DNA of 64,000 nt from Paenibacillus turicensis. GTDB lineage: Bacteria > Bacillota > Bacilli > Paenibacillales > Paenibacillaceae. Under the pieces are notes generated by a model. The model was not told the origin of the DNA, did not search any database, and saw nothing but the letters and a program-made list of their open reading frames with translations. Below, piece after piece: positions 35,494 through 43,388 of this stretch. The stretch's first letter is position 1; every line of letters starts with the position of its first letter. The stretch covers positions 124,001 to 188,000 of the forward strand of contig NZ_JAGGKG010000002.1 of the NCBI RefSeq assembly GCF_017873435.1. The letters are read 5' to 3'. The position numbers and the translations under genes were made by a program.

Positions 35494-36588
35494 ATGAATG
35501 AACATGTACAAGTGATGATTGATTGGATTGAGACACGCTTAAAGGATATCTTTTCATTAGAGAAATTAGCAAATCATATGGGGTATTCACCCTACTATTG
35601 TTCTTTTAAGTTCCATCAAACGACAGGTGTTAGTATTAGACGTTATATTTTGCTTCGTAGATTATTTATGTCCACACAAGATTTAGGAGATGGTAAAAAA
35701 ATAATAGATATTGCGTTAGATTACAATTATTCATCGCAAGAGGCCTACAGCCGCGCTTTTAAAGCTATGTTTGGGGTCAGTCCTAAGCAATTTATGCGGC
35801 AACAGTTGCCGATCCAATCATTTATGAAGCTTTCTATTCAAAGTAATGAGGAGGATTTAATATTGAGATCTAGAAAAGCTGAGGTATTAAAATTGCAGGA
35901 CAAGCAAGGTGAGTTATTTGACTATGATGTTCTTAATATTTTAAATGGACAAGTCATGTATGAGGAATTTAGGGACCAGAAGTTGATGGGAAACTCAGAT
36001 TATGCCCCTTTTAATGAAGCGATGTGTGTTCATGCAGCCACTTCAGACATTTTTAATGAGCAATTTATTACGGTAAGAGCAGAAGGTCATCATAGCTCTG
36101 TTGAAGAGTATACAACAAAAGTAATCGAGCCACTTCGTAACCTTTCTCAAAAAAATTACTCCTATATTGTATTATGGTTTGGCGAAGACATGTTTTGTCA
36201 GATCAACCTACTGACTTTACTTGCTTATCTAGAGCAGATAGATTATAAGGGTACTGTATTTTTAAATAACTTTCGAGAAGATGAGTTCAAAGTAAATCAA
36301 ACTGAGCTTACGCTAGGGGAATATAATAACATCTATCAACAAGTCGTAGTTAACCATCAACAGCCGTCATTTAAGTCATTTAAGCCAATCCCAGTTATAT
36401 ATCAAGCTATAAATTTGTATTTAGAGATGTTACAAGAGGAGAATCCAGTGAGTAAATACATTCATCAACACATAAATGTACCAACCACTGAGCTACTCCC
36501 GCAGTTGTTTCGGCTATTTCCGAATATTGGATATGGGGATCTTCAGTATATTGAGCTAATTAATAAATTCAAAAAGTCAGATAATTAG
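35494..36588 (+). CDS. AraC-family regulator with a DUF1835-like C-terminal domain
   Basis: The product has 364 residues. The AraC double helix-turn-helix is at the N-terminus (residues 1-105: FSLEKLANHMGYSPYYCSFKF, then IIDIALDYNYSSQEAYSRAFK and FGVSPKQF), which is the reverse of the usual order. The C-terminal part contains IVLWFGEDMFCQINLLTLLAYL, which looks like the core of the DUF1835 fold, and later FNEAMCVHAATSD. ATG 35494 follows GAAGGTGA. The domain order resembles activators that combine DNA binding with an uncharacterised ligand domain. No target can be named. Confidence 0.75.
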   Translation: MNEHVQVMIDWIETRLKDIFSLEKLANHMGYSPYYCSFKFHQTTGVSIRRYILLRRLFMSTQDLGDGKKIIDIALDYNYSSQEAYSRAFKAMFGVSPKQFMRQQLPIQSFMKLSIQSNEEDLILRSRKAEVLKLQDKQGELFDYDVLNILNGQVMYEEFRDQKLMGNSDYAPFNEAMCVHAATSDIFNEQFITVRAEGHHSSVEEYTTKVIEPLRNLSQKNYSYIVLWFGEDMFCQINLLTLLAYLEQIDYKGTVFLNNFREDEFKVNQTELTLGEYNNIYQQVVVNHQQPSFKSFKPIPVIYQAINLYLEMLQEENPVSKYIHQHINVPTTELLPQLFRLFPNIGYGDLQYIELINKFKKSDN

Positions 36589-36719
36589 ATATTATCGTCT
36601 ATCACGCCTATTAATTAACCATAATTATACAGAATTCCGTTGGTTTAATCGCATATGAAACTCAAGTATTTCTTTCGATATTTCTGATGGGAAGTAGTCC
36701 CAGGTCAATATAGTGATTT

Positions 36720-37090
36720 TGTTAGGTCTTTCCACACTTTTACTTTGTACCTTTCATTAATGGAATCAATATCGTAAAAATCCTTGCCGCATAATATTAC
36801 AGACTGTTGCAGAAATAAACGGAGCAGCAAAGTTATGACATTTAACGAGAGCACTAACTAGTTTCTCGTCCTTTAAAATATATCAACAACTACTTACAAC
36901 CTCTATATTATGAATGGTTGTATCTTTATAAAAAAATTGTAGCGCAAATTGTTCCATGTGTAAGCTCATCTTTATTAAAACTATTGCTTATCAAGCAGAC
37001 ATCTTCCTCTTTTACTTGATAGGTATTTAATTCAGAAGGGATAAAATATTCATTGATTCCAGCATCAATAATTACCACACGATTAGTCAT
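36720..37090 (-). pseudogene. decayed copy of the RiPP-associated subtilisin-like protease
   Basis: The intact relative is the protease gene at 41586-42785. From ATG 37090 the first 52 residues follow it closely (VVIIDAGINEYFIP, then NKDELTHGTICATIF), keeping Asp and His. The sequence then jumps over about 320 bases to the region coding for the TTIHNIEVV segment and continues, with frameshifts and stops, to about 36720. The copy therefore lacks the oxyanion Asn region, and the catalytic Ser segment is out of frame. It follows the second precursor gene, exactly as the intact protease follows the first. Confidence 0.85.
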
Positions 37091-37178
37091 CACAAGACTC
37101 CTTACCTTAAACACAAGTCCTTCCCAAATAAGATGGAAAGGGCTTGTATAATTTAATAATCAACTTTTATTATTAAGA

Positions 37179-37376
37179 TTAATTTCTACTTCTTGATGAA
37201 CTATGTGGCACAGAGCTAATACTACTACTAAGTTTACTGTTGGTAGATGCTTTAGGATATGACTTACTGCAACCACAGAAACAATCACAAATACATATGC
37301 AACCAGAAGCCATTAAATCAAAATATGTTTCAATTGTGTTAGTAACATCATAATTTTTTTTAGATAATCTACTCAT
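37179..37376 (-). CDS. second Cys-rich RiPP precursor (orphan paralogue)
   Basis: The product has 65 residues. Its first 23 residues differ from those of the other precursor (42853-43056) only at residue 7 (Lys for Arg), with the leader motif TNTIETYFDLMA. The core starts SGCICICDCF and has six Cys at 26, 28, 30, 32, 34 and 36; Cys24 of the relative is Ser here. A Ser/Lys-rich tail follows. ATG 37376 has the same GGGAGGTGATAACA site as the relative. There is no modification gene beside it, only a broken protease copy, so it would need the enzymes of the intact locus 7 kb away. Confidence 0.8.
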   Translation of the reverse strand: MSRLSKKNYDVTNTIETYFDLMASGCICICDCFCGCSKSYPKASTNSKLSSSISSVPHSSSRSRN

Positions 37377-37415
37377 TGTTATCACCTCCCTTCATGCGAA
37401 TATTTGAAGTCAGTA

Positions 37416-37460
37416 CTAGTTATATATTTCACATATAGTGGTTTGAATCAGCTAATGAAT
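37416..37460 (-). pseudogene. 3' end remnant of the acyl-carrier-related gene
   Basis: These 45 bases decode to LIQTTICEIYN and a stop, against LIQTTLSEIYN at the end of the intact acyl-carrier-related gene (43096-43374). The rest of that gene is absent. It marks the left limit of the duplicated block. Confidence 0.75.
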
Positions 37461-37505
37461 TAAAGTTGGATTGAATAAAAAATTAAAAATCGCCCATAAA
37501 GGTAT

Positions 37506-37534
37506 AAAAGAGAGCTAAATTTAGCTCCCTTTTT
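37506..37534 (-). terminator. terminator after the acetyltransferase gene
   Basis: GGGAGCTAAATTTAGCTCTC on the minus strand forms a stem around AAATTT with a T tract after it. It lies 20 bases past the acetyltransferase stop. Confidence 0.7.
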
Positions 37535-37553
37535 CGTTAATTAAATCTGTAAG

Positions 37554-38096
37554 TTAACTATGCCATTCCGTTTTTAATATCGCATATTGATAAGAATCAA
37601 GCCATATCGGCATTTCGTTATCATCTCTTTTAAAATAAACATTTTCTAAAAACAAACCTTCTCGCCTCATTTGGAGACGTTCAAGCAATTTCCAAGAAGA
37701 ATCATTTTGGGGGCTACAGTGAGCTAAAATCCTTCTTGCTCCTAAATTTGTAAAAGCATACTCAACTAATGCCTTTGCACTCTCCGTAGCATAACCTATA
37801 CCCTGATACTTCGAATTGAATACATAACCTAGTTCCCAAGTATCAAATTCCCCTTTAGCAAGATACAGGTTTCCAATTATCTTTTGATTATCCTTAAGCT
37901 TCTCCTTTAAACAAACTGCATAAAAGGATTCATCCTGCGATCTTCTCATTGCTTCCTCTATCGCCTGATTTTCTGAAAAGGTATCATAAGGCTCAAATTT
38001 AACAACTTCTTCATCTGACAAATATTCATATAGATCCTTCCAATCATTTGGGTTAAAACTACGGATCACTAATCGGTCTGTTACAATTTCCTCCAT
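37554..38096 (-). CDS. GNAT acetyltransferase (RimJ-like)
   Basis: The product has 180 residues. The fold is shown by TDRLVIRSFNPNDWKDLYEYL at the N-terminus, the acetyl-CoA motif in NSKYQGIGYATESAKALVEYAF, and the C-terminal LLERLQMRREGLFLENVYFK. The family acetylates amines on proteins or small molecules. ATG 38096 follows AAGGAG. It is a different subfamily member from the 14-kb acetyltransferase. It lies between the duplicated RiPP copy and a solute-binding lipoprotein, with no clear link to either. Confidence 0.85.
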   Translation of the reverse strand: MEEIVTDRLVIRSFNPNDWKDLYEYLSDEEVVKFEPYDTFSENQAIEEAMRRSQDESFYAVCLKEKLKDNQKIIGNLYLAKGEFDTWELGYVFNSKYQGIGYATESAKALVEYAFTNLGARRILAHCSPQNDSSWKLLERLQMRREGLFLENVYFKRDDNEMPIWLDSYQYAILKTEWHS

Positions 38097-38283
38097 AACG
38101 AAGCTCCTTCCCTATTCCTGCTTGCTTCATACCCAACGATTAACTTGTTGCAAAAATCCTCTATGATCTATAAAATGAAGTTAAACTGCCTTGTATCTCT
38201 ATGGAACTGAATGCGTTACCATCCTATAGAGCCCATACATCGAATGAAGCTCCCTGATAAACCCATTCTAATCTCAACTTTCC

Positions 38284-39639
38284 CTAATCCTTTGTTCTCT
38301 TTAATGCTTGATTAAGTAATGCCTGCCCTTTACTTTGTATGGCGGCAACAGCATCATCTATGCTCGCTTTCTTTGCTTCAACCAAGCCAATTTCCTCTTT
38401 CTTCACACGATCGAATTGTTGATAAAAATCAGTATATTTTTCATTCTTATAATAATCTGCAGCAATCGGTCTTAGCGTATAAAATGCTTCAATATTTTTA
38501 ATATCATTATAATAACCTGTTCTAGATAATAAGCTTCCGTTCATGGAATGAGATTTTGCCTTGGCATAATCTTCGCTATTAATTAGTTTAATTATATCCC
38601 AAGCAAGGTCACTATGGTCAGAGCCATTACGAATTGCAAAGATTTCCTCTAAACGAATCTCTCTTGTCATATCTGGATTAGCTGGGTCTACAGGGGCTGT
38701 TACAATCCCATAATTTAACTCCTTAAAATCCTTAATATTTTGTTTGGCTTGCTTTATATATTCAAATAAATAAGAATCATCGAGGGTCATTGCAATTTTT
38801 CCTGTTAAAAAGGGCTTCATCTCCAATAATTGTTCCGCAGAACCCATCGTTAATGTACTAGCTCGATCACAAATGACATTTGATCCCGTAGCTTGAAGCA
38901 CAAGCTTCCATATATTTTTCCAACCTTCCGTATTTGCCGTTACCTGCTTGGCTTTAAGGTTGACATCGTTTAAATTTTGCGTAAAAGCGATTTTATCAGC
39001 TAGATTGACAGCGATATTGTTTGTATCTAAATCATCAATACCCAAACCATATACACGATCAGTAGAGTTGTTATTTGATGAAAACCTCTTGGCTAATGTC
39101 AAGACTTGCTCCCATGACATACTATTACTAGGCGGTTCAACCCCATTTTGCTTAAATAAATCAATATTATAAAATAAAGCCTGATAATAAAATTTTGGAC
39201 TAAGACCATATAGCTTCCCATCGCCTAACTCCCTTAACAAACTTGTAATAGCAGGATGTACAGTATCTAAATTGTATTTATCCTTTTCGATATATTGATC
39301 TAATGAAGCGAGATAACCATCATGAACAAGCTGCTGATATTGATCGGCTTGAATGGTAACAATATCTGGACGTTCTTTCTCAATAAACTTTTCATATACT
39401 ACATTAGAATCTGACTCAGAAGCGTAATCTATGTCTTTTGTTGAAATCACTTCAAACTCCATATTCGGATACTGAATGGACAAGAAGTTACCATACTCTT
39501 CAAAAAAGGCTTCTTTATCGTAATATAAAATTTTTATTTTACTTGTCGATGAAGTATTACTACCTTGTTGATTCGTACAGCTTGTCATGATAACAGCAAC
39601 TAGACTTAGCAACACCATACTAGATAACCATTTTTTCAT
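38284..39639 (-). CDS. extracellular solute-binding lipoprotein (family 1)
   Basis: The product has 451 residues. A lipoprotein signal ends at VIMTSCTNQQ (Cys about residue 21). The body matches ABC-type sugar-binding proteins: KIKILYYDKEAFFEEYGN, RPDIVTIQADQYQQLVHDGYLASLDQYI, and KLYGLSPKFYYQALFYNIDLFKQNGVEPP. Such proteins deliver sugars to a permease, but no permease gene is nearby. The lipoprotein follows the BlaI and M56 genes on the same strand (68-base gap), so a sensing or regulatory role is possible. ATG 39639 follows GGAGG. Confidence 0.8.
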   Translation of the reverse strand: MKKWLSSMVLLSLVAVIMTSCTNQQGSNTSSTSKIKILYYDKEAFFEEYGNFLSIQYPNMEFEVISTKDIDYASESDSNVVYEKFIEKERPDIVTIQADQYQQLVHDGYLASLDQYIEKDKYNLDTVHPAITSLLRELGDGKLYGLSPKFYYQALFYNIDLFKQNGVEPPSNSMSWEQVLTLAKRFSSNNNSTDRVYGLGIDDLDTNNIAVNLADKIAFTQNLNDVNLKAKQVTANTEGWKNIWKLVLQATGSNVICDRASTLTMGSAEQLLEMKPFLTGKIAMTLDDSYLFEYIKQAKQNIKDFKELNYGIVTAPVDPANPDMTREIRLEEIFAIRNGSDHSDLAWDIIKLINSEDYAKAKSHSMNGSLLSRTGYYNDIKNIEAFYTLRPIAADYYKNEKYTDFYQQFDRVKKEEIGLVEAKKASIDDAVAAIQSKGQALLNQALKRTKD

Positions 39640-39707
39640 ATTATATCCTCCAATTAAAATCAATCATAATATAGAACCAATCAATTATTCATTTATTCAA
39701 CCTAAGC

Positions 39708-41075
39708 TTACTTCGTAATATAAACCTTAAAACCATTTGTATTGGCAAGTTTAAACTGCTGCTGTAAACCTACTAAGATGTCTTGTGAAACTGAATTGAT
39801 ATCTTCATCTGGTTTACTATGTGATACTGTTTGCTTAATGACGCTTAATATCATATTTTGTATTTGATTCAATTGCTTTTCGTCATCTGGACTTAGGTTT
39901 ACTTCAGGGTTGCTTGCTGTTATTTTTTCTTGAACTATTTCTACGCTAATTGTAAATGGATCAACAAAGGTTGTAACACTATAATCACTATTAGAATAGG
40001 AATCTGCTATCTCAGATTGTTTATAAGCATTATTATTCAATATAAATGATTCGACGTGAGCTCTAGATAAATAATCTGGTTCTGCACTGGGAGGTTCAGC
40101 TTTTGCAACAAGAGAAAATGTTGTTAATAGAACGACAACTATAATCGTGATAATACCAAGTATGATGGACTTAGATTTAAATTCTGCATAATTCATAATA
40201 CGCTTTACTCTAACTTTAAAATGCTTACTTTTAAACGTGCTATTTAATGTAAAGTAATTTGATTTTAAAGGAGTTACCATCTCTAGCAAGGACAATGCGT
40301 ACTCTTTTCGCTGCTGTATGCCAATTTGCTTAACAACCTTTTCGTCACATCTATATTCGATGTCCTGCATAAACAAGGTTAAACTGAGCCATACTAAAGG
40401 ATTAAACCAATACAAAATAGTGATTAATGTAGCGATACATAGGAGTAGATTGTCTCGATGTCGTAAATGAGTATATTCGTGAAGTAATACATTTCTAGTT
40501 GTGGGGGTACTTTTGTTGAGTAGATTTGTTGGTAAGATGATTTTTTGCTTCATGATGCCATGCACTATTGGGGTTTGTGTCCTGTTTGATTGATAAATAG
40601 GTACATGCAGTGGAATATCAAAATACTTTTGCCAAGCTATGAGTTGTGAATCATTTTTTATAATACAAGCTGTTTTAAATCTGTGATGGTTATAAAGATG
40701 TAAACTAATATATAAAGTAAGTAAAATAACAACAACAATAAACCAAATTATGCTTAAATAAGTAGGCAGTAGAACATTTTGCAGGCTACCTGTATTTTCA
40801 AGGTGGGGGAGATTTGCATTTAATGGCGTTAGTAAGGTTATAAAGTTATTTGTAGTGGAGAATTCATTTTGTGTCTCCATAAATTGTGGACTAATAATCA
40901 AGTTGATAGGGATTTGAGCAGGAATAATAAGCTTGAATCCTAGTGTTCCCCATAATACAAGTGTAATTATTCGAGGGCATTTACGTAACAATTTTATTCT
41001 CAGAACTATAATTACTAAAATGATTACACTTGCTAATATACTATTTTTCCATAAAAACACCCAAATCATATTCAT
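39708..41075 (-). CDS. M56 family metallopeptidase, BlaR1/MecR1-like, without penicillin-binding domain
   Basis: The product has 455 residues. Four or five membrane segments lie in the first 320 residues, with the zinc motif HEYTHLRHRDN (about residue 194) and the Glu-containing DIEYRCDEKV. A last membrane segment (SIILGIITIIVVVLLTTFSLV) leads to an outer domain of about 130 residues that is not a penicillin-binding domain. BlaR1-type proteins sense a signal outside and cleave the BlaI repressor. The signal here is unknown. Fourteen bases separate it from blaI. ATG 41075 follows GGAGG. Confidence 0.85.
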   Translation of the reverse strand: MNMIWVFLWKNSILASVIILVIIVLRIKLLRKCPRIITLVLWGTLGFKLIIPAQIPINLIISPQFMETQNEFSTTNNFITLLTPLNANLPHLENTGSLQNVLLPTYLSIIWFIVVVILLTLYISLHLYNHHRFKTACIIKNDSQLIAWQKYFDIPLHVPIYQSNRTQTPIVHGIMKQKIILPTNLLNKSTPTTRNVLLHEYTHLRHRDNLLLCIATLITILYWFNPLVWLSLTLFMQDIEYRCDEKVVKQIGIQQRKEYALSLLEMVTPLKSNYFTLNSTFKSKHFKVRVKRIMNYAEFKSKSIILGIITIIVVVLLTTFSLVAKAEPPSAEPDYLSRAHVESFILNNNAYKQSEIADSYSNSDYSVTTFVDPFTISVEIVQEKITASNPEVNLSPDDEKQLNQIQNMILSVIKQTVSHSKPDEDINSVSQDILVGLQQQFKLANTNGFKVYITK

Positions 41076-41089
41076 GTCCTCCTCCCTCC

Positions 41090-41461
41090 TTACTTCTTCT
41101 GATCATGGATGATCTCTACTAGCTCTTGTAGCTCCTGTTCTGACAATACATCCTTTTTAAGTAATGTAGAAAAAAGTAGCTTGTGAGAGCCATCAAAAAT
41201 TTTATCCACTAAACCAGTTAATTCTCGCTGCTGTACCTCATCCTTTGTAATAAGAGGGATACATCTAAAATCTGGATTTACCTTTCTAATAGCCTCTTTT
41301 TTCATCAATCTATTTATAATCGTGTAGGTCGTGTTTTTTTTCCAACCATATTGTTCACTCGCTTGCTTTGCTATTTCTGTTGCTGCAATCCCATGTGCAT
41401 TCCCCGCAGCCCATATTAAGTTCATAATCTTTAATTCTGAATCAGCTAATTCAATAGTCAT
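41090..41461 (-). CDS. BlaI/MecI-family repressor
   Basis: The product has 123 residues. The winged helix (ADSELKIMNLIWAAGNAHGIAATEIAKQ, then GWKKNTTYTIINRLMKKEAIRK) and the C-terminal dimer helices are typical. BlaI binds TACA/TGTA dyads; two such dyads lie just upstream. ATG 41461 is chosen because GAGGTGA stands six bases before it; GTG 41470 overlaps that site. It should repress its own operon with the M56 gene until the M56 protein cleaves it. No beta-lactamase gene is nearby. Confidence 0.9.
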   Translation of the reverse strand: MTIELADSELKIMNLIWAAGNAHGIAATEIAKQASEQYGWKKNTTYTIINRLMKKEAIRKVNPDFRCIPLITKDEVQQRELTGLVDKIFDGSHKLLFSTLLKKDVLSEQELQELVEIIHDQKK

Positions 41462-41511
41462 TAGATTCACCTCATACCTTTATCACTCTTACTAATCGTC
41501 AACACAATAAT

Positions 41512-41573
41512 CAATAAGGTTCTACAATTGTAGAATAGCTATAACTCTATACTACAATTGTAGAACCTTATTG
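41512..41573. promoter_or_regulatory. BlaI operator region: 22-bp perfect inverted repeat with two dyads
   Basis: The arms are CAATAAGGTTCTACAATTGTAG (41512-41533) and its exact complement (41552-41573). Each contains CTACAATTGTAG, a TACA/TGTA dyad of the BlaI/MecI type. They lie 51 to 112 bases before blaI and end 13 bases past the protease stop. The whole region could also act as a hairpin for the RiPP transcript. Confidence 0.75.
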
Positions 41574-41585
41574 TCAATATATGTA

Positions 41586-42785
41586 TTAATCTCTATCTAA
41601 CTCCTTAATAATTTTTGTGTATAAATCTCTGGAAATAGAAAATAAATTATTTGTTGTGTAAACACTCGCATGAAATGTCGCTATTGGAAGTTCATAATGT
41701 AGATTAAGAGGCTGTTTCTCCCCTTCTCTTCCCTTAGTAATTTGTATATGGAAATCAACATTTCCTTGTTGCTGTAGCTCCTGCAATTCTTTCTCATTCC
41801 TTACTTCCATTAAGATAACATCACATAATGTTGTATAATAAATCATTCTTACAGTGGTCCATAAATCAAAAGTTGAATCTGACCAATAATTTTTCATTTT
41901 ATATATTTGATTTTTAATATCATCCTTTTGCGGGGTAATTCCTATACAATGATAGCCGTCACTTTGGAAATGTTTTATTAGCTCAATGATCAAACCTCTT
42001 GCTAGGTTGTTTGTATCATCTATTATTGTAACAATGGGAACATCAATAATATTGCTAGAATCTATACATCTTTCGTAGTAAGCAAAATTATAAATATGAC
42101 GACTTTCCACACTTTTTCTTTGTAAACTTTCTTTAATCGAATCAATATCGTAAAATCCTTGCTGCATAATATTACAAACTGTTGCAGAAATAAATGGAGT
42201 AGCAAAGCTATTACATTTAACGATAGCATTAACAAGTTTCTCATCCTTTAAAGTATATTCACAACTACTTACAACCTCTATGTTATGAATGGTTGTATCA
42301 TTATAATAAAATTGCCCTTCGCCAAGCTGTCCTAATGGATCGCAACGTACACCAATTACACCAGGTAAGGATGCTGGCATCGTTGTAATATTTTTATTGT
42401 TACAAGCGGCTACAATAATGACATTATGGTTAATTAATTCGCTAATGATTTGGCTTATAATTTTAAAGTCATCAAAATAAATACTTCCTAAGCTGAGATG
42501 TATCAGTTGAATATCATGGGTTAAGCACCATGTTAATGCAGTTACCAAGTGTTTCACATTTGTTTTATGTTGGCCTGACTGCATAATTTGTAAACTATGT
42601 ATTTCATAATTAGAGGCATAATGACAAAAAATTGCTGAACAAATTGTTCCATGTGTTAGCTCATTTGGGCTAAAATGATTATTTATTAAACTTACCTCTC
42701 CTTCCTTTACCTCATAATTATGAAGGTTGAAAGGGATAAAATGTTCATTTATTCCATCATCAATAATTGCAACTTGAATGTTCAT
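41586..42785 (-). CDS. subtilisin-like (S8) protease, RiPP leader peptidase candidate
   Basis: The product has 399 residues with no signal peptide. The catalytic triad is visible: Asp9 in VAIIDDGIN, His45 in LTHGTICSAI, Ser193 in CNSFATPFIS, and Asn129/130 in AACNNKN as the oxyanion residue. From about residue 245 an unrelated C-terminal domain follows (VTIIDDTNNLARGLIIELI... CDVILMEV). It comes directly after the precursor gene, so cleaving the precursor leader is the likely task; the exporter lacks the C39 peptidase domain that would otherwise do this. Unusual is the start at the first catalytic Asp, with no propeptide. ATG 42785 follows AAGGAG. Confidence 0.85.
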   Translation of the reverse strand: MNIQVAIIDDGINEHFIPFNLHNYEVKEGEVSLINNHFSPNELTHGTICSAIFCHYASNYEIHSLQIMQSGQHKTNVKHLVTALTWCLTHDIQLIHLSLGSIYFDDFKIISQIISELINHNVIIVAACNNKNITTMPASLPGVIGVRCDPLGQLGEGQFYYNDTTIHNIEVVSSCEYTLKDEKLVNAIVKCNSFATPFISATVCNIMQQGFYDIDSIKESLQRKSVESRHIYNFAYYERCIDSSNIIDVPIVTIIDDTNNLARGLIIELIKHFQSDGYHCIGITPQKDDIKNQIYKMKNYWSDSTFDLWTTVRMIYYTTLCDVILMEVRNEKELQELQQQGNVDFHIQITKGREGEKQPLNLHYELPIATFHASVYTTNNLFSISRDLYTKIIKELDRD

Positions 42786-42852
42786 ATGATTCGCTCCTTA
42801 TTATGGCACTAAGTCCTCTCCGGGTAATATGGAAAGGACTTAGTATTGAAAA

Positions 42853-43056
42853 CTAGTTTGCTACTGTACTTCTTGCAGAGCTACTTCCAATAGATCTGGT
42901 TGACGAAGACCCTTTACTTTTAAACGAAGCTGAAGGATTAGACTTAGAGCAATCACAGGCACAATCACAACTACATGCACAACCACAAGCCATTAAATCA
43001 AAATAAGTTTCAATTGTATTAGTCACATCATAATTTCTCTTAGATAATCTACTCAT
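42853..43056 (-). CDS. Cys-rich RiPP precursor peptide (CLI_3235-like class)
   Basis: The product has 67 residues. Leader residues 1-23 include the TNTIETYFDLMA motif, resembling the ETxEAY-type leader of CLI_3235-class precursors. In the core Cys 24, 26, 28, 30, 32, 34 and 36 alternate with single small residues (G, A, S, D, A, D), then a Ser-rich tail (44-64) with Lys and Arg. ATG 43056 follows GGGAGGTG with seven bases between. The gene sits between the acyl-carrier-related gene and the protease in the minus-strand operon. It is the probable substrate of the radical SAM enzyme. Confidence 0.85.
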   Translation of the reverse strand: MSRLSKRNYDVTNTIETYFDLMACGCACSCDCACDCSKSNPSASFKSKGSSSTRSIGSSSARSTVAN

Positions 43057-43095
43057 TGTTATCACCTCCCTTCATGCGAATAATTAAAATCAGCA

Positions 43096-43374
43096 CTAGT
43101 TATATATTTCACTTAAAGTGGTTTGAATCAGCTGATGAATATTTACACTAAGGTCATGAACTGTCATGATCCGCTCATCGTTATGATCAAATATAGAAGT
43201 GATACCTAGCTCCAATTGGTCCTCAATCGCTTGAACCACATACACCATATCCCTTGGCATAATATTTACCGCTTCACTAAATAAGTTTAGCTGCCTATCC
43301 GTTATCGTGTTCCCTGTTATGTCAGTAATCGTTGTGATGATTAGCCTCTCAATTTCTTCTAAACTTAAAATCAT
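43096..43374 (-). CDS. acyl-carrier-related peptide maturation protein
   Basis: The product has 92 residues, about the size of an acyl carrier protein, mostly helical (SLEEIERLIITTITDITG ... VVQAIEDQLELGI). The phosphopantetheine attachment motif Asp-Ser-Leu is absent: the equivalent place reads PRDMVYVVQ, with no Ser. A protein like this is encoded in CLI_3235-type cassettes, where it is described as acyl-carrier-related; it may be a scaffold. ATG 43374 follows AAGGAG. The gap to the upstream gene is 14 bases, so both are in one operon. Confidence 0.8.
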   Translation of the reverse strand: MILSLEEIERLIITTITDITGNTITDRQLNLFSEAVNIMPRDMVYVVQAIEDQLELGITSIFDHNDERIMTVHDLSVNIHQLIQTTLSEIYN

Positions 43375-43388
43375 TGCTAAATCACTCC

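Noticed and set aside
39708-41461. Beta-lactam resistance operon
   Set aside because: The M56 protein has no penicillin-binding domain and no beta-lactamase or PBP2a gene is present.
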